DNA of 64,000 nucleotides from Bacillus luti (GCF_001884105.1 NZ_MACI01000012.1:1-64000), one strand, 5' to 3'. Positions 7,472 through 17,052 are shown, numbered from the stretch's first letter. Numbers and translations: made by a program. Notes: generated by a model not told the origin, from the letters alone.

Positions 7472-9121
7472 ATGCAAAATGAAACTAAGTTTTCTAGGGG
7501 ACAAAAAAGTATAATTGCCTTTGTTTTTGTAGTGCCATTATTAATCAGTTTATTTGTTTGTTATATGATTTTTGGTGATTTAACTGAAGTTGTTTCAAAA
7601 ATGTGGGGCTATAGAGGGAAGTCTAATATTACGGCTAGTTCTGTACCTGTAACATCCCTTTCATACATATTTACAATTTTGATTGCATTTTATGCTTTAT
7701 GTGCCACATCATTGTTTAGTTGGTTAGTATGGAAGGTAAGTAAAGGAAGTTTAATAGTTTCTCAGCAATTACAGGAGTTAGAGAATAATCGTGATAAAGA
7801 AATAGTTAGAGAAAATGCACTTATTGTTTATTATGATCTTCAACGAGGTATTTCAAATTTACGAAATATATATATAAATTGTGTGTTAAACGGAACTGAA
7901 GCTAAACTAAATAGAATTTATTTTAGCACCGAATGGATTAAAAATGTAGCCAACTTAAGAGATGGACTTACAAATCAAGAGTTGAATAGGGTTTACAAAT
8001 TGTATGAACAATTTTACGCTTTGCAAAATATATTGGAAGAATATAAAGTAAATGAATCAAATGATGAATTAATAGAATTTATTGAGGAACTATCCAAGGA
8101 AGTATTCGCTGATTTTATTCCAGTTGCATTAATGGATAAACTTAAGGTATCTTCAGTTGATGAATTAGTTGATATTGATTTGTATATTATATTACAAAAA
8201 ATTTATAGTTTAACCTTTATATCTTCTGAAGAATCTAAGGAAAATGTAGTAAACGGAAAAACAGTTTATGAAACATATATAAATGAAGTGCTTTTCTTTG
8301 TAGGTGATAGCAAAAAAGCATTTGTAGGTAATGGAGAGCTTTATAATACTAATGGAGACATAAAATGTTCTGGTCATTTTAATTCAAAACAGTTTATTAA
8401 AGATACTATTTATGGATATTACGAATCTACAAAAAAATGTTATGAGATTACATATGAAGCACAATTAATAAAAAAGGGGTCTTTATATAAATTGACTGAT
8501 GATGGTGGTAAAGAATATTTCTATAATGGTGAATTTAAAAATGGTAAAGTTTCTAATGGAATCGCAACCTTATTTCATAAAAATAAAAAAATTAGTTACC
8601 AGGGAGAAATCAAAGATGGTTATAGAGAGGGTCAAGGTACAGATTATAATGAGCTAGGTCAAAAAATATTTGAGGGTATTCGGAAAGGGCATGCTCATTA
8701 TAATGGTATCCGCTTTGAAAATGGTAAAGAGATATTTAATGGTGAATTTAAAAATGGGCTACCATGGAATGGAACAGTTTATGGGCTAGATTTATCATAC
8801 AAAGTTAAAAGATTTGAAGGAGAGATATATGAAGGTCAGCCTACAGATGGAAAAGGCATAATTTTCAACGGAGACAAGGAAGGTAGAAATTTAGTTGACA
8901 TAGAAGCGTATGAAGAGTGGCTAGAGGAATCAGCGGAGGAACAAGTTAGAGTTCAAGAAGACCCAAAATATATGGAGTTTCAGGCTGAAAGTCATGCAAG
9001 TAGGGAAAATAGTAATCGACGTCGGACTTATGATTATTGGACTGAATATATTAACGCTGAATGGAATGAAGGTATTGTAACTAAAGCTGAGGATAAAGAG
9101 ATGAATAAAACAGTATTATAA
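7472..9121 (+). CDS. membrane-anchored MORN-repeat protein
   Basis: This 549-residue protein starts at an ATG after TTTTGGAGGAAA. Two hydrophobic segments (about residues 14-33 and 62-85) anchor it, with an extracellular loop between them. Residues about 95-270 look like a helical cytoplasmic region. From about residue 290 come MORN-like units with the pattern YNGEFKNGK, YQGEIKDGYREGQG, FNGEFKNGLPWNG and FEGEIYEGQPTDGKG. MORN repeats bind lipids or proteins; in bacteria they occur in toxin immunity and membrane-associated proteins. It stands alone on its strand. I cannot assign a function; a membrane-linked defence or toxin role is a guess. Confidence 0.7.
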   Translation: MQNETKFSRGQKSIIAFVFVVPLLISLFVCYMIFGDLTEVVSKMWGYRGKSNITASSVPVTSLSYIFTILIAFYALCATSLFSWLVWKVSKGSLIVSQQLQELENNRDKEIVRENALIVYYDLQRGISNLRNIYINCVLNGTEAKLNRIYFSTEWIKNVANLRDGLTNQELNRVYKLYEQFYALQNILEEYKVNESNDELIEFIEELSKEVFADFIPVALMDKLKVSSVDELVDIDLYIILQKIYSLTFISSEESKENVVNGKTVYETYINEVLFFVGDSKKAFVGNGELYNTNGDIKCSGHFNSKQFIKDTIYGYYESTKKCYEITYEAQLIKKGSLYKLTDDGGKEYFYNGEFKNGKVSNGIATLFHKNKKISYQGEIKDGYREGQGTDYNELGQKIFEGIRKGHAHYNGIRFENGKEIFNGEFKNGLPWNGTVYGLDLSYKVKRFEGEIYEGQPTDGKGIIFNGDKEGRNLVDIEAYEEWLEESAEEQVRVQEDPKYMEFQAESHASRENSNRRRTYDYWTEYINAEWNEGIVTKAEDKEMNKTVL

Positions 9122-9394
9122 AATTGCATTTGACACATGTTGCATAAATAATATGATGATGTAATCATTTTCAATCTGAATTAGGGTGTTTTTGCCCATC
9201 TCCTCGAAAAGGGGGAATAAGAAAAAATAAAAATCTTTTTAAAAAATGAAAGTTAATAATTTTGTAAGAATTACTGCAAGAAATTTTGTTAATTAGGATT
9301 ATTAAATTTATGGTTTTTCATGTTATGATTAAATCAACTGATATCGTTAGGGCGGTCGGATTGCTATCCTTTCTCAAGGAGAGGGGGTGCATAT

Positions 9395-9547
9395 ATGGAG
9401 ATCGCTACATTGATTGTGCTAGAAATCTTAAAAACTTTCATTAAAGAAGTAGTTACTTTCGGATTTAATAAATTTACTTCTAAAAATAAAAAAAAGAAAA
9501 CTTCCCGTCAGCCTGGTAAGCAAAGGAAGTCTTCTAAACGAAAATAA
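9395..9547 (+). CDS. candidate type I (holin-like) toxin peptide
   Basis: This 50-residue peptide begins MEIATLIVLEILKTFIKEVV. It has a hydrophobic/amphipathic N-terminal half and a strongly basic tail (KKKKTSRQPGKQRKSSKRK). A very strong ribosome site GGAGAGGGGG precedes it, with a leader containing GGCGGTCGGATTG. A convergent-looking terminator follows. Strong site, long leader and short hydrophobic-basic product are the usual marks of type I toxins of bacilli and lactobacilli, whose translation is blocked by an antisense RNA. The antisense promoter would be on the minus strand around 9550-9700 and is not proven. It could also be an unrelated small membrane peptide. Confidence 0.5.
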   Translation: MEIATLIVLEILKTFIKEVVTFGFNKFTSKNKKKKTSRQPGKQRKSSKRK

Positions 9548-9583
9548 TATTTAGCAACCGATCGATTTACGATAACAGTTACT

Positions 9584-9613
9584 AGAAGAGGTGTTGGCGC
9601 ATCTCTTCTTTTA
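9584..9613. terminator. terminator of the candidate toxin
   Basis: AGAAGAGGTG pairs with CGC..CTCTTCT and is followed by TTTTATT. It begins 37 bases after the toxin stop codon. In type I modules such a hairpin is usually shared with the antisense RNA. Confidence 0.6.
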
Positions 9614-9614
9614 T

Positions 9615-9770
9615 TATGGACAAACATATACTACTGTAGTACAAACATAAAATACTGTAGTTTAAACACAACAGCTATTATACTAAACATAATAACATAC
9701 AAACAGACTTTTTTGTTACAAAAACAGGCTAAATACATGACAGACTGTAGAATACAAGCTTTAAACATAA
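9615..9770. repeat. short tandem AT-rich motifs
   Basis: The motif ACAAACATA followed by ATACTGTAGT or a variant recurs several times (9619, 9639, further variants to 9770). ACTACTGTAGT at 9631 is itself palindromic. These look like iterated protein-binding sites, but no adjacent regulator was linked to them. Confidence 0.35.
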
Positions 9771-9787
9771 AAGAGATGAAGCTCTTC

Positions 9788-9990
9788 TTAATACACAAAT
9801 TCCCCTTGTAATAACGCTCGATTGATTTCCTCTAATGTTCTAATAGCGCGTGGACCACGTTCTTCGCTTTTTCTAAGATGATATGTAACTTTTCCCCCAC
9901 AGTGATTTCTTTCTCCATTTGTAATTCCCTCTAGTTTATTGGTATATTTTGGTGGTTGTTTTTTAATCGTTAGATATTAAATCAGTCTTT
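9788..9990 (-). pseudogene. possible short phage/plasmid gene without a clear start
   Basis: A minus-strand frame of about 60 codons ends HLRKSEERGPRAIRTLEEIN and then RALLQGEFVY, which looks like genuine protein. It has no ATG; the first candidate is ATT after an upstream stop. A separate 28-codon ORF in another frame of the same strand (MEKEITVGEKLHIIL) has the only ribosome site. The region is probably a decayed gene. The rest of 9800-10190 holds no other gene that I can see. Confidence 0.3.
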
Positions 9991-10189
9991 CCCGAAAAGT
10001 AGGAAAGACGCTGCTAATGATTAGCAACTTCTTTCGAATCGATTGTATGTAGTTAATGAATATAGTATAGTAACTTATTAATTCGATCATTGAAACTTAC
10101 TATTAATTATTGATATTAGTAAGTGTATTAACTTACTTTTATTATTACAAAGCTACATCTTTTTCAAGTAAGTGACTTCACATTTCAAA

Positions 10190-10348
10190 TTAGATTCGGA
10201 ATGTATCAAGTACATTATCTTTTTCTTCCGCGGTTAAGATTGGCCGAGTTACTTTGTTTTTCTCCTTGATGATTTCACGTATACCAGCAAACTGTTCAGG
10301 CATTGCTGCGAATGGAGACCATTTGACCATACCTCTTCCTTTTGGCAT
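10190..10348 (-). CDS. YolD-like protein, short
   Basis: This 52-residue product begins MPKGRGMVKWSPFAAMPEQF, the hallmark start of YolD-like proteins. Those are usually encoded next to UvrX and are thought to act with Y-family polymerases. The usual length is about 110 residues. Here a stop follows LTAEEKDNVLDTFRI, so the C-terminal half is missing and the gene may be a truncated remnant. It starts 11 bases after the uvrX stop on the same strand, so it would share the SOS-controlled transcript. Confidence 0.75.
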   Translation of the reverse strand: MPKGRGMVKWSPFAAMPEQFAGIREIIKEKNKVTRPILTAEEKDNVLDTFRI

Positions 10349-10359
10349 ATTAGCGTTTT

Positions 10360-11625
10360 TCACGATTTATGTCCCCCTATTAGTGTGTTTCTATGTCTAG
10401 CTGTAGCGCTATGCGTGTAGGAAATCCCTCTTAAAATACTGTTCTTCCCAAATCTTGTGCGTATTTCATCCATTACTTTTGTTAACCTCACTTCTTGTTC
10501 TCTCTTTGGTACGTTATCGAAAAGAGAAATTTGTTCTTCTCCTTCTTTAAGTAAATTTGTTAAGGATATATTTATACTGCGAATGGGTTCACCAGTATAT
10601 TGTTGATGTAAAAAGTATGTACAAATTTTATAAATATCCATTGTTAAGTTAGTTGGACGGCTTAAAGTATGTGTTTTGCTAATGCCACCGTTATAACTCT
10701 TGCTATAACCGACAGAAAAATGAACGGTTTGGGCAAGTTTATTTTGTCTTCTAAGCCGATAACAAACTTCTTCTATATGTTCCAGTAGAATAATTGGAAA
10801 TTCTTCTATTGTGTAGTCACGCATTAAAAGTTGGCTTTTTCCAACAGAAGTTGTGGCAGGAACATATTTTTCTGAAATGCGACTAAAGTCGATTCCGTGG
10901 CTATGTAAGTGTAATTCTTCCCCAATCTTGCCAAAGCTCTGTTTTAAGTATTTAAGGGGATAATTGGCTAAATCTCCAATAGAGTATATTCCCTTTCTAT
11001 TTAACTTTTCTTCTGTTTTATATGATATACCCCAAAATATATTAAGGGGTCGTATGCTCCATAGTTTGGTAGGTATATCCTCGTACTGCCAAAAAACAAT
11101 TCCATCTTTGTTCTTCTTAGCTTCAATGTCTAGGGCAACCTTACTCATGAGTGGGTTAGGGGCAATTCCGATGGTACATTCAATTCGTGTATGATCGTAT
11201 ATTTCACGCTTGAATTTCATGGCGAATTCATATGGATCTTGGGAAAATAAATGAATACTATCCGTAATATCCATGAAGAATTCATCAATGGAATATTGGT
11301 GAAAATCCTCAATAGGAACGTATTGCAAAGCTAATTTTGTTATGTAATTGGAGCATTTAATGTAAGTACTCATAATTGGATTTACAACAAGAATGTCTTT
11401 TCTACGAGGAATCTCGTATAATCTTGCCATCTTCTTTACACCTAATGCTTTTAATGGTGGGGTTGCAGCTAGAACGATTGAACCATTTCTATTCACATCA
11501 CCTACTACAGCCAATTTTGTATGCATAGGATCTAATCCCATTTTGATGCAACTAACTGAAGCGTAAAAACTCCGTAGATCCACACATAAAATGATTCTAT
11601 TCGGTAAGATTGAATAGTCATACAC
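10360..11625 (-). CDS. uvrX: UvrX-type Y-family DNA polymerase
   Basis: This 421-residue protein belongs to the UmuC/DinB (Y-family) translesion polymerases. The palm motifs are intact: ILCVDLRSFYASVSC near residue 12 gives the first catalytic Asp, and YSIDEFFMDIT near residue 112 gives the Asp-Glu pair. A helix-hairpin-helix region (IYSIGDLANYPLKYLKQSFG) and a little-finger domain follow. Plasmid- and phage-borne UvrX are common in Bacillus and help copying past DNA damage. Two LexA-type boxes lie upstream and a YolD-like gene downstream. A truncated second copy lies at 21572-21754. Confidence 0.93.
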   Translation of the reverse strand: MYDYSILPNRIILCVDLRSFYASVSCIKMGLDPMHTKLAVVGDVNRNGSIVLAATPPLKALGVKKMARLYEIPRRKDILVVNPIMSTYIKCSNYITKLALQYVPIEDFHQYSIDEFFMDITDSIHLFSQDPYEFAMKFKREIYDHTRIECTIGIAPNPLMSKVALDIEAKKNKDGIVFWQYEDIPTKLWSIRPLNIFWGISYKTEEKLNRKGIYSIGDLANYPLKYLKQSFGKIGEELHLHSHGIDFSRISEKYVPATTSVGKSQLLMRDYTIEEFPIILLEHIEEVCYRLRRQNKLAQTVHFSVGYSKSYNGGISKTHTLSRPTNLTMDIYKICTYFLHQQYTGEPIRSINISLTNLLKEGEEQISLFDNVPKREQEVRLTKVMDEIRTRFGKNSILRGISYTHSATARHRNTLIGGHKS

Positions 11626-11645
11626 TGTGACTCCTCCTTAAATAA

Positions 11646-11682
11646 AGAACGTCTGTTCCTATTATACACGAACTTACGTTCT
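11646..11682 (-). promoter_or_regulatory. two LexA (SOS) boxes of uvrX
   Basis: AGAACGTCTGTTCC (11646-11659) and CGAACTTACGTTCT (11669-11682) match the Bacillus LexA/DinR box CGAAC-N4-GTTCG. They lie 20-57 bases upstream of the uvrX start, which indicates damage-inducible expression. Confidence 0.8.
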
Positions 11683-11839
11683 TTTATGAAGGGGATTTGC
11701 AATATAATAGAAAAATTTATAAAAAAATTCATGATTAATTAATGGATGCATTAAACTTCTAAACAAGGTATGGTTTTGTCTGTATAGAAAAATAGTTATA
11801 AAATATATATTTAAAATGAATAGAAATTAAACAACTTTA

Positions 11840-11883
11840 AAGAGCCTTACTACAATAAAATGTAGTAAGGCTTTTATTTTTTT
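11840..11883. terminator. bidirectional terminator
   Basis: AGCCTTACTAC and its complement GTAGTAAGGCT form an 11-bp stem with a T-rich tail. The remaining DNA between 11626 and 12051 is AT-rich and shows no gene. Confidence 0.65.
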
Positions 11884-12015
11884 ATAATAAAATTAAATAA
11901 TTTTATTATTACTTTACAATTGGATTTATGTAAATGTGTAAATATTTTTTGGATAAGAGCTGTTAATTATTTGAGTATCCTCATTAGAAAAGATGAAAGG
12001 TCATTCTAAGAATAA

Positions 12016-12044
12016 AAGTTACAACAATAGTTGCAACTTTTATG
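12016..12044 (-). terminator. terminator of the zinc-ribbon HEPN gene
   Basis: AAAAGTTGCAAC and GTTGTAACTTTT form an imperfect 12-bp stem followed on the minus strand by TATTCTT. It begins 8 bases after the stop of the upstream gene. Confidence 0.6.
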
Positions 12045-12051
12045 TGAAATA

Positions 12052-13779
12052 TTAATCTGCCTTAATCTCTTCCCAGCACTCATCACATACTTTGTCCGTG
12101 GAGGAATTCAATGTTTTTCCACATTTCTTACATTCCCCTACACGGTTAGGATGCTCACAATATAGGCAAGTGCCTATTTCAAATCCGTTATCTTCTGATA
12201 AATTGATACTGTATTTATTACATTGTTCACAAGGAAAAGATGCTATGTTATCTTCTTCTATTTCAGGCATAAAATTCTCCATAAAATAGCAAATCTCTGT
12301 TTCAATTTCTTCGATGTCGTCAATATCAAGCTCTGCCTCATTGTCTGGCATATATGTTCCTTGATCATCATCAAAGTATGAACTCCCGTTTGTGAATGTG
12401 ATTTTAAAGGTGGTTTGCGGAGTGTTGTTATAAAATAATATAAAGTTCACTGTACTTACACCACATTCAGAACTATCAATTGTTACTTCTGTTGCCATGT
12501 GTAGTGTACGATCAAAATAACTATTGGTGATTTCGAACGATTTTTCATTATTTAATAAACTTTGTTCTTTAAATTCTACCTCGATATCACTACGGTAATA
12601 GAACATTTCTTGTAAATTTTCAAACGCTTCAGAGACTATCGCTTTAAACTTTTCTAGGATTTCATCTTCTTCTAGGATTTCTACTGCTGCTTCTTCACGT
12701 ATTTTTCTACGATAATGGAGTTCTGCTTCATAATCTCCCATCATTTGCATAACTTCTTGTTCTTCTAGTTTTTCAAGATATTGTTCCATTTCCGAATCTA
12801 AATGGGTATTGAATTTTTTTTCGGCTTCTATAATAATTCCTAATAACTCTTCCATGTTTTTTCTGTATTTTTTAAACAGCTTTATATCAATTAATTTATT
12901 ATGAGCTACGTGATTTCTATCCGCGCAAAATCCTTTCCACTTGCCTATAAAGTAATCTAAATTACAAGAAAACCATGGTTCAAAGAATTCTTTACCAAAG
13001 TCCTTATCTACTTCCAGTGTATCCTCTAAAATATCTGTTAATTTTTCTTTATGTATATCTAATTTTTGCCCATTTAATATATCACTCATAATATATTGAA
13101 AATCTTGAATACCCAGATTGTTTGTATTTGGAGAAGCGAATAAATTAACTTCTTTTACTTTATGTGTTTTAAATGTCAAAATACTTATTAGATCTCCGGT
13201 ATCTATAGACATTAAACTTGTATGTATATTTTTGAAACTATGTGAACGATTTTTAAATTGTTCATCTCTCTTTTTATATCCATGTACAAGATTGGTAGGC
13301 ATATATGTTTCCCACCAATTCCCACCTAAATTATAGAATAAAATTGTGTTAATTAATCTTCTTAATGCGTTCTCAACTTTATGAACCTTGCCGTATAATA
13401 TATCTGAAAACTCTTCAGCTTGTATATCTTGTAGCCACAGACATTCTTCCCATTCAACTAGCATTAGATCTTTTAACTGGGTTTTTAAATTATGTAGATT
13501 CGAATCTAAGCGATTCAAATCATCTCCAGATATCTCCACTTTTAATTGTGAAATTGTATTTGATCTGATATAGGTGAAAGAGATAATAAATTCATATATA
13601 TCATCTATCGTAATTGAGCATTTTTTAGTTTTAGTATTGCTCGAAAAAAAATTAAAATCATTTGTCCTCAAATCTTTTTTGATGTTTTCTAAAAGCTTTT
13701 TCGTATAACTTTCGAAATCAAACTCTGATCTTGAATTCTTTAAATTAATCATTACGAACTGTACTAATTCGCTCATCAT
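12052..13779 (-). CDS. large HEPN-motif protein with C-terminal zinc ribbons
   Basis: This 575-residue protein starts at the ATG pair after GGGGGACTAC; 12 upstream in-frame codons lack a ribosome site. A helical N-terminal half contains ALRRLINTILFYNLGGNWWE. Around residue 300 is CADRNHVAHNKLIDIKLF, a clear R-x4-H motif with Asn after the Arg, as in ribonuclease HEPN domains. The C-terminus carries zinc-ribbon cysteine pairs (CEQC, CLYC, CKKC, CDEC). HEPN proteins often act in phage defence or toxin systems by cutting RNA. The combination suggests an RNA-targeting effector, but the family is not one I can name. Confidence 0.6.
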   Translation of the reverse strand: MMSELVQFVMINLKNSRSEFDFESYTKKLLENIKKDLRTNDFNFFSSNTKTKKCSITIDDIYEFIISFTYIRSNTISQLKVEISGDDLNRLDSNLHNLKTQLKDLMLVEWEECLWLQDIQAEEFSDILYGKVHKVENALRRLINTILFYNLGGNWWETYMPTNLVHGYKKRDEQFKNRSHSFKNIHTSLMSIDTGDLISILTFKTHKVKEVNLFASPNTNNLGIQDFQYIMSDILNGQKLDIHKEKLTDILEDTLEVDKDFGKEFFEPWFSCNLDYFIGKWKGFCADRNHVAHNKLIDIKLFKKYRKNMEELLGIIIEAEKKFNTHLDSEMEQYLEKLEEQEVMQMMGDYEAELHYRRKIREEAAVEILEEDEILEKFKAIVSEAFENLQEMFYYRSDIEVEFKEQSLLNNEKSFEITNSYFDRTLHMATEVTIDSSECGVSTVNFILFYNNTPQTTFKITFTNGSSYFDDDQGTYMPDNEAELDIDDIEEIETEICYFMENFMPEIEEDNIASFPCEQCNKYSINLSEDNGFEIGTCLYCEHPNRVGECKKCGKTLNSSTDKVCDECWEEIKAD

Positions 13780-13839
13780 GTAGTCCCCCAATAAATTTTT
13801 AAAAATAACATGCACTTAATGAAAGAATATAGAAACCTC

Positions 13840-14016
13840 TCATTCCCCTATCGGTTCTATTTTCTTTATTTGTATTTGGAAAATGTCGCTATCCGTTATG
13901 TCTAATACTCGCATTTCTTCCTTTAATGAACGCCAAGAATCAATTTTAATAGATTTGATGGTTTTGTCTCGCAAGGTGTATTCATGTTTATAATATGACT
14001 CCTTATTTTTCTTCAT
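13840..14016 (-). CDS. small basic protein upstream of the HEPN gene
   Basis: This 58-residue product starts MKKNKESYYKHEYTLRDKTI and ends in KKIEPIGE. AAGGGG lies 8 bases before the ATG. It is 60 bases upstream of the large HEPN-motif gene on the same strand and may be co-transcribed, so an antitoxin or partner role is possible but unproven. The predicted fold is mostly strand, with alternating Lys/Ile. The family is not recognised. Confidence 0.5.
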   Translation of the reverse strand: MKKNKESYYKHEYTLRDKTIKSIKIDSWRSLKEEMRVLDITDSDIFQIQIKKIEPIGE

Positions 14017-14248
14017 ATTAATACCCCTTCTTCTTATGTAATATGACCTAGAAAAACTGTAGATATATATAAATTATATATTAAGTGCAGAGAAAGTCGT
14101 ATCGTTTATATCAAAGATGTACCGTTTTAAATAAATTTTGATTATATGAAATTCAATATTTTCAATGAAACTTTGATATGTTCATATTTATATTTTCGGT
14201 ATCTTTAATAATTATCCCTTTTTAGAAATTTTAAATGGGTATAGCGCT

Positions 14249-14884
14249 ATGTCAGAAGCAGAGATAGTATATACCAGCAATGAGGTTTATAGTCGTTTAG
14301 GGGTAAGCGGCAGCACACTTAGAAAGTATTCGGATGTTCTTGAGCGTGAAGGTTATGATGTAAGAAAGAATAGTAGGGGGAGAAGAGAATATACAGAGTT
14401 TGATGTTGTACTTATTGAACAGTTAGTAGAGTTGAGTAAGCAGGATGGTATGACTTTAGAAAAAGCAGCGAAAATGATTGCGAAGCAGTTTGGAATCGCT
14501 GATAGGAAAGAAGTGCCCCAGGGTACAGATCCCGTTCCTTATCAAATGCAATATCAATTCCAACAACAATATAGCGCTATGATAGAAGAAATCAATAAGG
14601 TGCAGCAAGCAAATCTATTAGAAATGGAAAAGAGACTAGGGGATCGTATAGATCAAAAAAATAAATTAATCGAAGAGGATATTAAAGAGAGAAATAAATT
14701 AATAATGGAAGATATGAAGGATCGGAAGGAACGTGAAGAAAGGATAGAAAAGAGGTTGGAGCTAAGGGATGATAATCTTATGAAGATGGTCAGAGAGATT
14801 CAAGAAGCAAAACGTACTATTGTATCGGCCCAGGAAGAAATAGCGGTAGCAAAAAAGAAATCCTGGTGGAAGTTTTGGAAATGA
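14249..14884 (+). CDS. MerR-like DUF3967 DNA-binding protein (copy A)
   Basis: This 211-residue protein has an N-terminal winged-helix of MerR type ([20 protein letters not shown], then [11 protein letters not shown]). A long coiled-coil with Glu/Lys/Arg heptads (about residues 110-195) follows, and it ends in the tryptophan-rich tail KKSWWKFWK. This is the DUF3967 arrangement frequent on B. cereus-group plasmids, where several paralogues coexist. The role is probably transcriptional or partition-related. The start lacks a strong ribosome site. A second full copy lies at 25498-26085, and five relic 3' ends follow that one. Confidence 0.8.
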   Translation: MSEAEIVYTSNEVYSRLGVSGSTLRKYSDVLEREGYDVRKNSRGRREYTEFDVVLIEQLVELSKQDGMTLEKAAKMIAKQFGIADRKEVPQGTDPVPYQMQYQFQQQYSAMIEEINKVQQANLLEMEKRLGDRIDQKNKLIEEDIKERNKLIMEDMKDRKEREERIEKRLELRDDNLMKMVREIQEAKRTIVSAQEEIAVAKKKSWWKFWK

Positions 14885-14917
14885 GTACATTCGTTGCTGA
14901 ATGTACTCATTTTTATT
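14883..14917 (+). terminator. terminator of DUF3967 gene A
   Basis: GAGTACATTC and GAATGTACTC form a 10-bp stem followed by ATTTTTATT. The stem starts at the stop codon itself. Confidence 0.75.
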
Positions 14918-15106
14918 GAACAAAAGGGCCATTTTCTCGAATAAGAATTAACATGCGGATTGGTTAATTACACCAACCTATAGAGAAGATTTTAAAGATA
15001 TTTATTTAGCACTTGTAAATATAAGAAGGGCTTAATTAACCTATTTTAGAAAAAGTTTTCTTTATATCTGCTTTTTAATGGTAAAATTGCACTACAAAAA
15101 TATTAT

Positions 15107-16471
15107 ATGAAAGTAGGCACTCACTTGAAAAGTAAAAAGAAATTTTTGGCACTATTAATTATTCTAATCTCATTTGTTTTACTTCTTTTCATCACCACTA
15201 ATGTATGGAATATTAAAGTTGATTGGAGTAAAATAATTGAATTGTTTTCAATACCTACAGCGGATATTGGAAGTTTAGCAACAATAATATTTGGTATTAC
15301 TGGAGGAGTCTTAGCTCTAATAGGTTTAGTAGCAATATTTATTTCAATCAATAGTCAACATAAAGTTCAAAAATGTAGAGAATTGTACTGGAAGATAATA
15401 AATTTATCATTTAAAAAAGAGGATCCTTTTGATTTATCTGAGGAAATGATGAATTTATTATGGGAGTATTCTAAAATGTCTGCGTACGATGATGAAGAAT
15501 TTGTAAATAACATAATAAAGGGTGCTCAAAAAACTATACTATATGTTTTGATTGTTTGGACGTTATTTACTCTATTTGCAATTTTTAGTTTTTTAATACC
15601 GGGTGCTATTATAATAGGAATTGGATATATTGGTGGTATCTTGGTATTAATTTTCTTCCATAACATTTTGGGTCGTTTAAAAAACTTGGTGGATATTGGG
15701 AATTTGAAAGGGACAGATAAAATTCTTGATTTAGCTGAAAATCAAGATTTTCAAGGCTTGTTTCTATTGGTAAACAATATTCATTTAGAAAGAGGAATTA
15801 CAGGACGTAATGATTCAATAATTTGGCCTATACTAAAGTCTCCAATTCAAGGATTCAAAGTAACACTAACCGGTATTCGATATATAACTTGGGAAAGTGC
15901 ACATGAAACTTTAGAAAAACAAATTAAACTTAAATCTGAGAGCCTAATCGAAAAAAACAAAACACATCGAACCATCAGAATTGATCAGTATGGTGATACT
16001 GATATACTAGATATTGAGTTGGATATTGAGGACCATAGTGATGCGATAAAAAACTGGATTCATAATGGAATGTTTTGGTCATTAGAATCGGAATCATTTC
16101 TAAATATCCATCGGATTAATGATAGATTAGGATTTACTAAAGACGATGGAGAACCTAGGTATGAAATAATTACGACTAAAGATAAATCAGGGACTGAATA
16201 TAAGACTGTTCGAGCTGTTGTTCCAGATAATACATATGCTATAAGGCTTTCAACTTACATAACCCTAAAAAAGAGTGGTGGAAGTGACCAGTATTTGGAG
16301 ATTATTTGGGAAATCCCAATGGATCTATCTGTTGATCCAAGGGTAGTTGCTGTCCGTATTGGTGGAAATGGAAGGGTGCTTGCTAACAACTATTGGGATG
16401 TTAATCAAATAGAAGAAGACATTAAAAATATTGAAAAAAAAGAAAAAGAAAAAGAAGCACGATGGTCTTGA
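15107..16471 (+). CDS. four-TM membrane protein with large soluble tail
   Basis: This 454-residue protein has hydrophobic segments at about residues 12-30, 52-82, 138-160 and 163-186. The C-terminal region of some 260 residues is hydrophilic. The tail contains a duplicated pattern of short strands (DTDILDIELDIEDHSDAIKN) and ends in a charged helix EEDIKNIEKKEKEKEAR. I do not recognise the family. Alone on its strand and close to the DUF3967 gene, it could be an effector of the membrane-associated defence type, but no motif proves this. The ATG at 15107 lacks a good ribosome site; a TTG at 15125 is an alternative. Confidence 0.6.
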   Translation: MKVGTHLKSKKKFLALLIILISFVLLLFITTNVWNIKVDWSKIIELFSIPTADIGSLATIIFGITGGVLALIGLVAIFISINSQHKVQKCRELYWKIINLSFKKEDPFDLSEEMMNLLWEYSKMSAYDDEEFVNNIIKGAQKTILYVLIVWTLFTLFAIFSFLIPGAIIIGIGYIGGILVLIFFHNILGRLKNLVDIGNLKGTDKILDLAENQDFQGLFLLVNNIHLERGITGRNDSIIWPILKSPIQGFKVTLTGIRYITWESAHETLEKQIKLKSESLIEKNKTHRTIRIDQYGDTDILDIELDIEDHSDAIKNWIHNGMFWSLESESFLNIHRINDRLGFTKDDGEPRYEIITTKDKSGTEYKTVRAVVPDNTYAIRLSTYITLKKSGGSDQYLEIIWEIPMDLSVDPRVVAVRIGGNGRVLANNYWDVNQIEEDIKNIEKKEKEKEARWS

Positions 16472-17052
16472 AACTGATGAGTTAAAGGTAAAATTATTAT
16501 CCTACTGTACTTAATCAACAAGACGCTTTATTCAAGAATCGGGCGCGATTGTTGAAGAAGACTTAGATTTTAAACGACTTTATTGTTATTCAATTTAAGC
16601 AATATAATTCACAATACAGAGATATTAAACAACTATTAAAAACACTGTCTAAGTTAGCTGGACGGTGTTTTGTGTGATTATAAGGGCAGAATTAAACATC
16701 TTTATTGGAACTGATCACTTTTTTCATTTTTGGAAACAACGAATTTTTTAAGTTAATGAGAATGTGGTGCGCCCCACTATCAAAAACGATAGAATTGTTG
16801 AGTTGTTATATTTTTAATAATTTCACATACCCTATCAAAAATTAATTTTAGTAATTGACACAATAATCTCTAGAGTGCTACGTTTTTAATGGTAATGTAA
16901 TAAGAGGTTTGTTATTTAGATTCAACATATATAATGTGAAAGGTACTGGAATCCGTGTAGAGAAAGAGAAAATCCATCCTCACATCCATTAAAATTCAAT
17001 ATATAGATAATATAATGATATGAACCGTACATGTAGAGAGGAAGAAAGTAAG
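16472..17052. other. relic-rich intergenic stretch
   Basis: No intact gene is visible. A short frame near 16520-16600 (RFIQESGAIVEEDLDFKRLY) reads like the end of a lost protein. A terminator-like stem AAAACACTGTC/GACGGTGTTTT lies at 16637-16671. A lone IS231-like right end lies at 16742-16775. The remainder to 17052 is AT-rich, ending in the promoter region of the oppA-like pseudogene. Confidence 0.45.
16742..16775. mobile_element. solo IS231-like right end
   Basis: AATTTTTTAAGTTAATGAGA followed by ATGTGGTGCGCCCC matches the right end of the element at 42355-42503 (AATTTTTTAAGTTGATGGCA). No matching left end is nearby, so this is a remnant left after deletion or recombination. Confidence 0.5.
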
